A stretch of 64,000 bases of DNA from Bacillus timonensis (lineage in GTDB: Bacteria > Bacillota > Bacilli > Bacillales > Bacillaceae_L). Both the position numbers and the translations under genes were made by a program. Below the pieces are notes generated by a model, which saw only the letters and a program-made list of their open reading frames with translations, ran no database searches and was not told the origin of the DNA. Below are positions 1-8,048 of the stretch, piece after piece. Position 1 is the stretch's first letter; the number at the start of each line of letters is the position of its first letter. The stretch lies in assembly GCF_000285535.1 (NCBI RefSeq), contig NZ_HE610990.1:59472-123471 (forward strand), given 5' to 3'.

Positions 1-151
1 AGATATATTAAAATATTATTAGACTAATACTGGACTACTGGAATCATGATTACTAAAACGTATTTTTTATACGTAAAGAGTATAATGGAAGCAGCAATTT
101 ATGATCGTATTTACCATTTTATAAATTAGAATTAAGGGAGCAATTTGCATC

Positions 152-1383
152 ATGAACTATATTCGACGTGGGACTTCAGCATTCAAAAAGGCAAACCTCG
201 CCTTGTTTGCAGGGGGATTTAGTACCTTTGCAATCCTTTGGGGAACACAACCATTATTACCACAAATCTCTAAGGAGTTTCAGATTTCCCCTACCTTATC
301 AAGCCTTAGCCTCTCTACAACCACAATCGCCTTGGCTATCAGTATGTTAATCGCAGGTTCCTTATCGGAAGTATTCGGACGTAAGTCCATTATGACTATA
401 TCTTTACTATCATCATCGATTCTAGCAATCGTTACCGCTATTTCTCCAAACTACACCTATTATTACTCGGCCGAATCTTGCAAGGCATAACTCTTGCCGG
501 ACTACCGGCTGTAGCCATGGCCTATCTAAGTGAAGAAATCGAGCCAAAAAGTCTTGGTATGGCTATGGGGCTGTACATTAGCGGAAATTCCATTGGTGGT
601 ATGGCCGGTCGGATTATAAGCGGAATCCTAACCGATCACTTCGGCTGGCATATGGCCTTAATTGGAGTCGGAGTCATCAGTTTTCTTTCTAGTCTAGTAT
701 TCTTGTTCATTTTACCACCATCATCAAACTTTAAGCCTCAAAAGCTTGCAATTAAAGGATTGGTACACTCAATGTTTAGCCAATTCAAAGAGCCTGGTCT
801 TATTTATTTGTTTATGATTGCCTTTTTATTAATGGGAGGTTTTGTATCGCTATATAACTATATTGGGTTTCAACTAATTACCCCTCCTTACTCTTTGAGC
901 CAAACACTAGTCAGTTTTATATTTGTCGTCTATCTCGTTGGAACATTTAGTTCGACTTGGATGGGAATGCTCGCTGATAAATATGGAAAAAGAAAAATAT
1001 TACAGTTATCTCTCATCATCTTTTTAATCGGAGCTTGCTTAACTTTACATCCAAATCTCTGGGTGAAAATTTTAGGAATTGCTATTTTTACTTATGGATT
1101 TTTTGCAGGCCATTCAATAGCCAGCGGATGGGTAGGAATTATCGCAACACATGATAAAGCACAAGCAGCATCCTTATACCTTTTTTCCTATTATGCGGGA
1201 TCAAGTATCGGTGGAACCGCAAGTGGTACATTCTACAGTAACTTCGGGTGGAGTGGCGTCGTAACCATGATTACCGTTCTTGGCATTACTTCCGTTGTGG
1301 TTTCCATCCGATTAGGAATTATCACAAAAGCAAATACAAAATGGGCCAGTGGGACAGGTCTATCGTCCAAAAATTTAAGTTAA
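152..1383 (+). pseudogene. MFS transporter, broken by one apparent frameshift
   Basis: Major facilitator superfamily exporter of about 410 residues, split over two frames. Residues 1-103 run from the ATG at 152 (RBS AAGGGAG) to about position 457. The frame then shifts and continues from position 460 to the stop at 1383. Adding one T at about 458 restores a run reading T-L-L-L-G-R-I-L-Q-G, which joins the halves with no loss. The first half has the MFS loop 2-3 motif (GSLSEVFGRKS), and about twelve membrane segments are visible over both halves. The substrate cannot be told. The lesion may be a sequencing error, because similar one-base losses recur in this window. Confidence 0.8.
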
Positions 1384-1438
1384 TTAAACCTTGAAATATA
1401 TCAGAAAACTTGGTATCATACTAACAAATCAAAAAAGG

Positions 1439-1505
1439 CTATATGTGACTGGCGCACGCGGAGAACCGCGAGGGAGCATATAGTGTCGGAGTCGTTCGCC
1501 TGGGC
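1439..1505 (+). ncRNA. ZTP (pfl) riboswitch aptamer upstream of serA
   Basis: The hallmark ZTP aptamer elements are present in order. P1 is CTATATG/CATATAG (1439-1445 with 1478-1484) and encloses GTGACTGGCG and a small GC hairpin. After a short linker comes the conserved pseudoknot strand CGCCTGGGC (1497-1505). ZTP riboswitches sense the alarmone ZMP/ZTP, which accumulates when 10-formyl-tetrahydrofolate is short, and switch on one-carbon and purine genes. The next gene is serA, which supplies serine, the main one-carbon donor. Confidence 0.9.
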
Positions 1506-1540
1506 AGAGGTAAGGGAAAGTCCCTTGCCTCTTTCTGTTT
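1506..1540 (+). terminator. Expression-platform terminator of the ZTP riboswitch
   Basis: A 12-bp stem (AGAGGTAAGGGA at 1506-1517 with TCCCTTGCCTCT at 1521-1532, one G-T pair) with a 3-nt loop is followed by TTCTGTTT. It begins directly at the 3' edge of the aptamer pseudoknot strand, as expected for ligand-controlled readthrough into serA. Confidence 0.85.
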
Positions 1541-1624
1541 AACTACAGCAGATCCAGATTTACGTAAATTCGTATTATATGGTTTTCCAACTTTGAATCT
1601 ATGATTAAGGGAGAGGTAAACGAG

Positions 1625-2823
1625 ATGAGCACACTTGTTGAAAAAAAGTAAACACAATTAAAACATTAAATAATATTGCTGAAAGCGGGCTAAAAGTGTT
1701 CAACAGTGAACAATTTAATATCGATAATCAAAGTGAGAACCCTGACGCTATTGTGGTTCGTAGCTTTGATATGCATGATTTAGAGCTTGGCGATAACTTA
1801 AAGGCAATTGCACGTGCTGGTGTTGGGGTCAATAATATTCCAATTCAAAAGTGCACTGAAAAAGGGATTGTTGTTTTTAATACGCCAGGTGCAAATGCTA
1901 ATGCAGTAAAAGAAATGGTTTTAACTTCTTTAATGGCTACATCCCGTAATCTTTTTGCAGGTATTTCATGGACAAAAACACTGGAAGACAAAGGTGATGA
2001 AATACCAGCACTTGTTGAAAAAGGCAAAAAGCAATTTGTCGGAAAAGAAATTAAAGGCAAAACTTTAGGTGTTATTGGTTTAGGTGCAATTGGAGCTCTA
2101 GTTGCAAACGATGCACTTGATCTAGATATGGATGTAATCGGATTTGACCCATTCATCTCAGTTGATACAGCATGGAATCTTTCACGTAATGTTCAGCGTG
2201 CAATGTCACTTGAACAGCTATTCGCTGAGTCTGACTATATAACTGTACATGTGCCATTAACTAAAGATACAAAAGGGATGTTCAACAAAGAAACATTCAG
2301 CATTATGAAGCCAGGTGTTCACATTATCAACTTCTCTCGTGGAGAACTTGTGAACGAAATCGATATGGCCGTTGCACTTGAAGATGGAATCGTTGGAAAA
2401 TACATGACCGACTTCCCAAACGAAAATGTGTTAAAGATGAAAAATACAATTTGTACACCTCACCTTGGTGCTTCAACAAATGAATCTGAAGAAAACTGTG
2501 CGATAATGGCAGCTCGTCAAACAAGAGAATATTTGCAAACTGGAAATATTAAAAACTCAGTTAATTTTCCAAATGCAGCACTTCCTTATACAGGAAAAAC
2601 ACGTGTGACAGCTTTCCATAAGAACGTACCAAACATGGTTGGTCAAATTACATCTGCTATCTCTAACTATGAGTTAAATATCGCTGACATGGTGAACAGA
2701 AGCCGTGGCGAATATGCATATACAATGATTGACATTGATAATGAAGTTAATGGCGAGATTGTTCCTGGCTTACTAAAAAACATCAAGCAAATTAGCGGAA
2801 TCATTTCTGCACGTGTGATTTAA
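1625..2823 (+). CDS. serA: D-3-phosphoglycerate dehydrogenase, short form, with an apparent 5' frameshift
   Basis: Oxidises 3-phosphoglycerate to 3-phosphohydroxypyruvate, the first step of serine synthesis. The Rossmann NAD site GLGAIG lies in the middle, followed by the catalytic-domain signature (NFSRGELV), the C-terminal HLGAST segment and a short ACT-like tail; about 399 residues. The ATG at 1625 has the RBS GGGAGAGG, but an A7 run at 1641-1647 throws the frame off. With one more A the protein begins MSTLVEKK-VNTIKTLNN and continues in frame. The longest undisturbed frame starts only at a GTG at 1696 and would lack the N-terminal strand. Preceded by a ZTP riboswitch. Confidence 0.88.
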
Positions 2824-2899
2824 GAAAAAAGCTAACTATAGAAACATGGTACTTCCGTTACCTTTACCCTCTAGATTTGACAATTTTGATAAAAAAATA

Positions 2900-2928
2900 T
2901 TGACTTACTTTTAAATCAAGTTTAATAT
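2900..2928 (+). promoter_or_regulatory. Sigma-A promoter of the methionine-uptake operon
   Basis: -35 TTGACT (2900-2905), 17-bp spacer, -10 TAATAT (2923-2928). It sits about 26 nt before the S-box aptamer, as expected for a riboswitch-controlled transcript. Confidence 0.75.
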
Positions 2929-2953
2929 CAAAATATTAAATTTAATAAATATT

Positions 2954-3071
2954 CTCTTATTGAGAGTGGCTGAGGGACTGGCCCTGTGAAGCCCGGCAAC
3001 CATTCATGTTTAACCTAAGCATGAACAGGTGCTAAATCCTGCAAAATACATTGTATTTTGAAAAATAAGAG
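2954..3071 (+). ncRNA. SAM-I (S-box) riboswitch
   Basis: P1 is CTCTTAT (2954-2960) with ATAAGAG (3065-3071). Inside are the conserved S-box core elements GAGGGACTGGCCC, TGAAGCCCGGCAACC and the P3/P4 region ending AGGTGCTAAATCCTGC. With SAM bound, P1 sequesters GAGAGG so the downstream terminator forms. Without SAM the same bases can pair with CCTCTC of the terminator (3099-3104). It controls the dehydrogenase-metQ-metN-metP genes. Confidence 0.97.
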
Positions 3072-3096
3072 AGGTGCTACTTTTAAAGTATTTGCA

Positions 3097-3125
3097 TGCC
3101 TCTCTTTATGAGAGGCATTTTTATT
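3097..3125 (+). terminator. S-box terminator
   Basis: Perfect 8-bp stem TGCCTCTC (3097-3104) / GAGAGGCA (3110-3117) with a T-rich tail, located between the SAM aptamer and the first coding sequence. Confidence 0.93.
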
Positions 3126-3164
3126 TTATGGTCATTTACCTACACGAATGGAGGGAAAGAATAG

Positions 3165-4274
3165 ATGTCTATAACATTAGTTAAAGGAGCACCAGGTCAT
3201 TATAGAATTGGTGAAGGCGTCCTTAAGGAATTGGAAATCCTTTTATCTGAACTCAAGGTTCAAAAAGTTCATATAGTTTGCGGTAATAAGTCCTGGAATG
3301 CAGTTCACCCCTATTTGCCGGAGACAATAGCAAAAACCTCCAGTTCAAATATTACATTCATAAAGGGCCACTGCACTTTACAGAAGGTTGAAACGATATC
3401 TGATCAGTTAGTAGCGAATTCAATTGATGCGGTGATTGGCATTGGAGGCGGAACAGCATTGGACATTGCTAAGGCTTCCGCTATAAAAGCAGGTATTAAA
3501 TCAATTTTGATTCCAAGTATTGCATCAACTTGTGCAGCATGGACTCCTCTTAGTGTGTTTTATGACCACAATGGGGTTTTCACACACTATACGGAATTCC
3601 CTCTTGCCAATACTTTAGTACTTATTGAACCCGCTGTAATTGCCAAAGCTCCAATAAAATACTTACGCGCTGGAATTGGTGATACACTTGCGAAGTTTTA
3701 TGAAGCAGATGCTTTGATTTCTTCATTCTTCAAAAACCAAGAACTACCGGTGTGGCTTAAGGTTTCACAGCTTTCAGCATCCATTTGTAGAGATGTTCTG
3801 CTAAAGGATGCCACAACCGCCATTCAATCTGCATCTGAAGGGATCGTCTCTGATGCGTTAATTAGAGTAATTGAGGCCATTATTATGACGGGTGGTATGG
3901 TAGGTGGCTTCGGTGGTAAGGCAGGAAGAGTTGCAGGTGCACATTCCGTTCATAATGGCCTCACTGAAGCAAATGAAGCTAGAAACTTTTTACACGGTGA
4001 GCTAGTTGCATATGGAATACTGGTCCAATTAGCACTAGAAAACAAAAAGCAAGAGCTTTTAAGACTATCAAGCTATTATCATGAGTGGGGGCTTCCAGTA
4101 AGTCTAGCAGACTTAACGATTAATCCGGAGAACCACACTCTTTTAGAAAAAATCATAAGAAAAGCAACACTCCCACAGGAGTCTATCCATTTTATGGATA
4201 TCAATATTTCAGAAGATGCACTCTTATCAGCTATACGTAACGTGGAAGATCTTACTTTCACAAAAATTGATTAA
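3165..4274 (+). CDS. Iron-containing alcohol dehydrogenase family protein (hydroxycarboxylate-dehydrogenase-like)
   Basis: 369-residue member of the group III iron-type / glycerol dehydrogenase family. The nucleotide loop is GIGGGTALDIAK (92-103). Likely metal ligands are D173, H260 and H277 (AGAHSVHNGLT, NFLHGELV). It is the first gene after the SAM riboswitch and directly precedes metQ, so it belongs to the methionine/SAM regulon. In E. coli the related YbdH (HcxA) sits beside a methionine aminotransferase. By analogy this enzyme may reduce a 2-oxo acid such as 4-methylthio-2-oxobutanoate; that is inference. Glycerol dehydrogenase is the alternative but does not explain the regulation. Confidence 0.82.
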   Translation: MSITLVKGAPGHYRIGEGVLKELEILLSELKVQKVHIVCGNKSWNAVHPYLPETIAKTSSSNITFIKGHCTLQKVETISDQLVANSIDAVIGIGGGTALDIAKASAIKAGIKSILIPSIASTCAAWTPLSVFYDHNGVFTHYTEFPLANTLVLIEPAVIAKAPIKYLRAGIGDTLAKFYEADALISSFFKNQELPVWLKVSQLSASICRDVLLKDATTAIQSASEGIVSDALIRVIEAIIMTGGMVGGFGGKAGRVAGAHSVHNGLTEANEARNFLHGELVAYGILVQLALENKKQELLRLSSYYHEWGLPVSLADLTINPENHTLLEKIIRKATLPQESIHFMDINISEDALLSAIRNVEDLTFTKID

Positions 4275-4348
4275 ACCTACATATTACAGATATCTGAAAA
4301 AATCTAAATCTGATAAAATATGAATATACAACGAAAAGAGGAAAAAAC

Positions 4349-5185
4349 ATGAAAAAGTGGTTGTTAGCTAGTATACTTGTTTTAATTATTTCGACTCTTG
4401 CAGCTTGTGGTGGAAGCAATGAGTCAAGTGGTTCAAAGGACGAAAAAGCAGAAGGTTTATATAGTGATGAAAAGCTAGTTATTGGGGTAACAGCAGGTCC
4501 TCACGAACAAATCCTTGAAAAAGTAAAAGAGCTTGCCGAAAAAGAAGACCTAAATATCGAAATCAAAGTCTTTACAGACTATGTAATGCCGAATGTTGCT
4601 TTAGACGAAGGAGAGCTTGATTTAAATATCTTCCAAACGGAGCCATACTTCAACGCATTTAAAGAAGACCGAAAATTAGACCTTGTCAAATCATTTGACA
4701 CTGTTTCATTCCCAATGGGAGTTTATTCATTAAAGGTAAAGGATATTGCGGAGCTAAAAGATGGCGCTAAAATTGGTTTACCTAGTGACCCTACAAACAG
4801 CGGACGTGCACTATTACTATTTGAAAAAGCTGGTCTGATTAAATTAAACCCAGATACTGGCCTTAACTCAACTGTTAAGGATATTGAGGAAAACAAAAAT
4901 AATTATGAGTTCATTGAACTTGACTCTGCACAAATTGCGCGTCAACTAGAAGAACTTGATGCTGCAGCGATTAATACGAACTTTGCGATTGAAGCAGGAT
5001 TTACACCATCCAAGGATGCTATTTTTATCGAACCTAAGGATTCTCCATTTGTAAACCACGCTGCCGTAAGAACTGAAAATAAAGATGATGAAATTATTAC
5101 GAAATTAGCGGATATTTATCGCAGTGAAGAAATAGCAAAATTCGTTGAGGAAGAATTTGACGGATCTGTTGTTCCATCTTGGTAA
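4349..5185 (+). CDS. metQ: Methionine ABC transporter substrate-binding lipoprotein
   Basis: 278-residue NlpA-family lipoprotein. A basic start, a hydrophobic stretch and the lipobox L-A-A-C (C20) mark export and lipid anchoring outside the membrane. The mature part has the family block around DEGELDLNIFQTEPYF and the binding loop near GLPSDPTNSGRALLL. It captures D/L-methionine for MetN-MetP. RBS AAAGAGG before the ATG. An intercistronic hairpin follows, which probably keeps metQ mRNA in excess over metN-metP. Confidence 0.95.
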   Translation: MKKWLLASILVLIISTLAACGGSNESSGSKDEKAEGLYSDEKLVIGVTAGPHEQILEKVKELAEKEDLNIEIKVFTDYVMPNVALDEGELDLNIFQTEPYFNAFKEDRKLDLVKSFDTVSFPMGVYSLKVKDIAELKDGAKIGLPSDPTNSGRALLLFEKAGLIKLNPDTGLNSTVKDIEENKNNYEFIELDSAQIARQLEELDAAAINTNFAIEAGFTPSKDAIFIEPKDSPFVNHAAVRTENKDDEIITKLADIYRSEEIAKFVEEEFDGSVVPSW

Positions 5186-5197
5186 GAAATTTTGAGA

Positions 5198-5230
5198 GGA
5201 GGACGCGGTAACCTTTTTACTGCGTCCTCC
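5198..5230 (+). terminator. Intercistronic hairpin between metQ and metN
   Basis: GGAGGACGC (5198-5206) pairs with GCGTCCTCC (5222-5230), extended inward by GTAA/TTAC. It lies in the 140-nt gap between metQ and metN. There is only a weak T tail (TTACT), so it is more likely a partial terminator or a 3' stabiliser of metQ mRNA than a full stop. Confidence 0.65.
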
Positions 5231-5325
5231 TTACTAGCAATACTAGTTTTTAACGTAGGATGATTACTACAAACCTTTTTATCTTTAAAAAGGATGCTAT
5301 ACCAGCAAAGAAGGGAGTTTTACAA

Positions 5326-6366
5326 ATGATTGAACTAGTGGGAATCTCAAAGACGTTTACAGCTAAACAAGGTTCGATTCACGCTTTAAAAGATGTTTCT
5401 ATTTCAGTAAAAAAAGGCGAGATATATGGTGTGATTGGTTATAGTGGTGCGGGAAAAAGTACCCTTATCAGATGTGTGAACCTTCTAGAAAAGCCTGATT
5501 CAGGGTCTGTAATCGTGAATAATGTAGATTTAACAAAGCTCTCAACTGGAAAACTCCGTGAAGCTCGAGGACAAATCGGAATGATTTTCCAAGGCTTTAA
5601 TCTATTGAAAACAGCAACAGTCTACGAAAATATTGCACTTCCATTAAAGCTAACTGGCTTAAGCAAAAATGAAGTCGAAACACGGGTTACGAAATATTTA
5701 CGTATTGTAGGACTCGAAGAAAAGCATAATGCCTATCCTTCTGAGCTTTCAGGTGGACAAAAGCAAAGAGTAGCGATTGCACGTGCATTAGCCCATGAAC
5801 CTGAGATACTGTTAAGTGATGAAGCAACAAGTGCCCTTGATCCAGATACAACAGAAGCAATATTAGACTTATTATTAAAAATTAATAAAGAACTTGGGAT
5901 TACCATTTTACTTATTACTCATGAAATGAATGTAATTCAACGGATATGTGACCGGGTTGCTGTTATGGAAAATGGAGAGGTTATTGAAGAAGGAACAACG
6001 CGAGAGATTTTCACATCCCCTCAACATCATACAACAAAAAGATTTGTTAATAGCCTATTTTCACATAAGATTCCAGATGATATGCTGAACACTTTAAACG
6101 AATCAGGCCAAGTAGTCACCCTTTCCTTCTTTGGAGAATTTTCAGGTGAACCAGCTTTAGCTTTAATCAGTAAGAAATTTGATGTTTATCCAAATATTTT
6201 ATCGGGAAGCATTACCCGCTTAAAGGAAGAGAACTTCGGACAGCTATTGATTCACTTAAAAGGTGACTTAGCGGAAATTGAAAAAGCCCTAACTTTCTTA
6301 GAACAACATCAAGTACATGTGGAAGGAGTGAAAGAAAGTGAAAGCAAGAATAGAAGAATTTCTTGA
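5326..6366 (+). CDS. metN: Methionine ABC transporter ATP-binding protein
   Basis: 346-residue ATPase of the methionine importer. Walker A GYSGAGKST (38-46), signature LSGGQ (141-145), Walker B ILLSDE (161-166), and a C-terminal NIL regulatory domain from about 265 that in this family binds methionine and mediates trans-inhibition. The start used here is the ATG at 5326, preceded by AAGGGAG, giving MIELVGISKTF. An ATG at 5260 would add 22 unrelated residues. Its 3' end overlaps metP by 29 nt. Confidence 0.95.
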   Translation: MIELVGISKTFTAKQGSIHALKDVSISVKKGEIYGVIGYSGAGKSTLIRCVNLLEKPDSGSVIVNNVDLTKLSTGKLREARGQIGMIFQGFNLLKTATVYENIALPLKLTGLSKNEVETRVTKYLRIVGLEEKHNAYPSELSGGQKQRVAIARALAHEPEILLSDEATSALDPDTTEAILDLLLKINKELGITILLITHEMNVIQRICDRVAVMENGEVIEEGTTREIFTSPQHHTTKRFVNSLFSHKIPDDMLNTLNESGQVVTLSFFGEFSGEPALALISKKFDVYPNILSGSITRLKEENFGQLLIHLKGDLAEIEKALTFLEQHQVHVEGVKESESKNRRIS

Positions 6367-7012
6367 ACTTTGGGGTAGTGACCTTTGGGAAGCTACTATC
6401 CAAACCTTCCAAATGGTTGGAATTTCATTAGGGATTTCCATACTAATTGGTCTACCACTAGGAATATTGCTTGTTTTAACAAGACCAGATAAGGCATTAG
6501 CTAATAAGTATGTTTATCAAATAGTAAACATCCTTATAAATATTATTCGTTCCGTCCCATTCATCATTTTATTGTTTTTCATCCTTCCTTTTACAAAGCT
6601 TATTGTTGGGACATCAATTGGTGTAAAAGGCGTTATTGTTCCATTAGTTGTGTATACAGCTCCATATATTGCAAGATTAATGGAAACGGCTCTATTAGAA
6701 GTAGACCGGGGAGTATTAGAAGCCTATGAGGCAATGGGAATAAAGACTCGGCATATTATATGGCATGTTCTAGTAAGAGAGTCCCGTTCATCAATTATTC
6801 TTGGCTTAACCATTGCAACTATTGGTCTTATTGGTGCATCCGCCATGGCAGGGTTAGTTGGTGGTGGCGGACTTGGAGACCTTGCTTACCGCTACGGGCA
6901 TCTCCGTTATGAAGTGGACATCATGTATATTACCGTTATATTGCTAATTATTTTAGTCCAAGGACTCCAATCAGCTGGTAACCGTTTGGCATCGCGATTG
7001 AAGAAGGATTAA
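6338..7012 (+). CDS. metP: Methionine ABC transporter permease
   Basis: 224-residue MetI-type permease with about five membrane helices. It carries the EAA loop that contacts the ATPase (EAYEAMGIKTRHIIWHVLV). The GTG start at 6338 has RBS GGAAGGAG and lies inside the end of metN, so translation is probably coupled. Called metP in B. subtilis and metI in E. coli. Last gene of the S-box operon; a strong terminator follows. Confidence 0.94.
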   Translation: MKARIEEFLELWGSDLWEATIQTFQMVGISLGISILIGLPLGILLVLTRPDKALANKYVYQIVNILINIIRSVPFIILLFFILPFTKLIVGTSIGVKGVIVPLVVYTAPYIARLMETALLEVDRGVLEAYEAMGIKTRHIIWHVLVRESRSSIILGLTIATIGLIGASAMAGLVGGGGLGDLAYRYGHLRYEVDIMYITVILLIILVQGLQSAGNRLASRLKKD

Positions 7013-7043
7013 CTTTCACAAAGGTATTTACTATGATAACGTC

Positions 7044-7076
7044 AAGAAGCAAGGGTTTTTGTCCCTTGCTTCTTTT
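7044..7076 (+). terminator. Terminator after metP (works in both directions)
   Basis: 12-bp perfect stem AAGAAGCAAGGG (7044-7055) / CCCTTGCTTCTT (7063-7074) with a T tail, between convergent metP and the carbonic-anhydrase-like gene. Confidence 0.9.
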
Positions 7077-7102
7077 GTATAAATTTATATTTTCATAGTT
7101 AA

Positions 7103-7603
7103 TTAGAAAACCCCTACCTCAGACATTTCTTCGGTTTCCCTATTCATAAATAATCCGTGAACTCTTACATCAGATGGAATTAGTGGATGATTGCGGATGG
7201 TATTTACACTTTTTTGCACAAAGTCCATGGCTGTTTTATGTCCTTCTAACCATTCTCTTGTACTCGCACCAGACAGTTCTGGTATATTATTTTTAAAAAG
7301 GTAATCTAATGTTTGAAGTTTCTCTTGAAAATCATGGTTGTCAGCTAACTTGCTAAGGATATCCTCTAAAGGGTGCTGCTCATTTTTAGCGGCGATAACA
7401 AATATTTCTTCAATATTTTTATGATAGACCGCGATGATTATATCTCTCATGACATCGCCGAAAGGTTGTAAAACTCCCCCCTCATAACTACGCAGGATGA
7501 TTATATCCTCTGGGTTTATATGGTTTACATGTTTCGTTAAGAATTCCGGTTTGCATTCCATTGCTGCTACAAACAACACATTCTTTCTTTTGTCTGAGTA
7601 CAT
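7103..7603 (-). CDS. Beta-carbonic-anhydrase-like protein lacking zinc ligands
   Basis: 166 residues from the ATG at 7603 (RBS GGGGTG; a longer frame to 7681 would overlap the gene upstream). The fold pattern is that of beta-carbonic anhydrases, and it is the counterpart of B. subtilis YbcF beside dabAB. However, where active enzymes have C-x-D-x-R this protein reads A-M-E-C-K, and where they have H-x-x-C it reads A-A-K-N-E-Q. All expected zinc and dyad residues appear replaced, so it is probably not catalytic. Last gene of the dabB-dabA-DUF2294 run; a regulatory or structural partner role is inferred only from this context. Confidence 0.72.
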   Translation of the reverse strand: MYSDKRKNVLFVAAMECKPEFLTKHVNHINPEDIIILRSYEGGVLQPFGDVMRDIIIAVYHKNIEEIFVIAAKNEQHPLEDILSKLADNHDFQEKLQTLDYLFKNNIPELSGASTREWLEGHKTAMDFVQKSVNTIRNHPLIPSDVRVHGLFMNRETEEMSEVGVF

Positions 7604-7631
7604 TGCATTCACCCCGTTTAGATTAATATTT

Positions 7632-8000
7632 CTATGATAATTGACTCTCCAAATCTGTTGAAAGTTTGAAAACAATGACACGTTCCCCTGTTTTTGTACT
7701 TATATCAGTGTAAAAACTTATCACTTCTTGGCCAGTGGCAGTAAAAACAATATTCTTTAACTCTTCAACGCCAGATTCTACCAAGCTATTTCGGTTTTGT
7801 TTAACAGCTAGTAGCCCCCGTTCATCTTTACATAGTGAATATTCTGCAGGGGTTAAAATACCTCGCAAGACAACAATAATCATGTCCCTTAAAATATCTG
7901 ACTTAACAGACACTGATCCACGCCCAAGATAACTTTTTTCCCAATGGGTTAATTCTTTACTAATTTCCGCTTCAATTGCTCCTTTTGACTTTTCCAACAC
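7632..8000 (-). CDS. DUF2294 domain protein of the DAB carbon-uptake locus
   Basis: 122-residue DUF2294 protein matching the YbcI family of Bacillus, which is found next to dabA/dabB. It has N-terminal charged helices, then a compact alpha/beta domain with SVSVKSDILRDMIIVVLRG. The GTG start at 8000 has RBS AAGGAAAG. It lies 48 nt after dabA and 28 nt before the carbonic-anhydrase-like gene, so it is probably cotranscribed. Biochemical role unknown; no membrane segment or catalytic motif is visible. Confidence 0.75.
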   Translation of the reverse strand: MLEKSKGAIEAEISKELTHWEKSYLGRGSVSVKSDILRDMIIVVLRGILTPAEYSLCKDERGLLAVKQNRNSLVESGVEELKNIVFTATGQEVISFYTDISTKTGERVIVFKLSTDLESQLS

Positions 8001-8048
8001 GATTCTTTCCTTCTTTCATATGTAAAATTGGAGGTGCTGGAAAAGCGA

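Noticed and set aside
1439..1657. 72-codon minus-strand frame before serA
   Set aside because: It lies exactly over the ZTP riboswitch and its terminator; no RBS.
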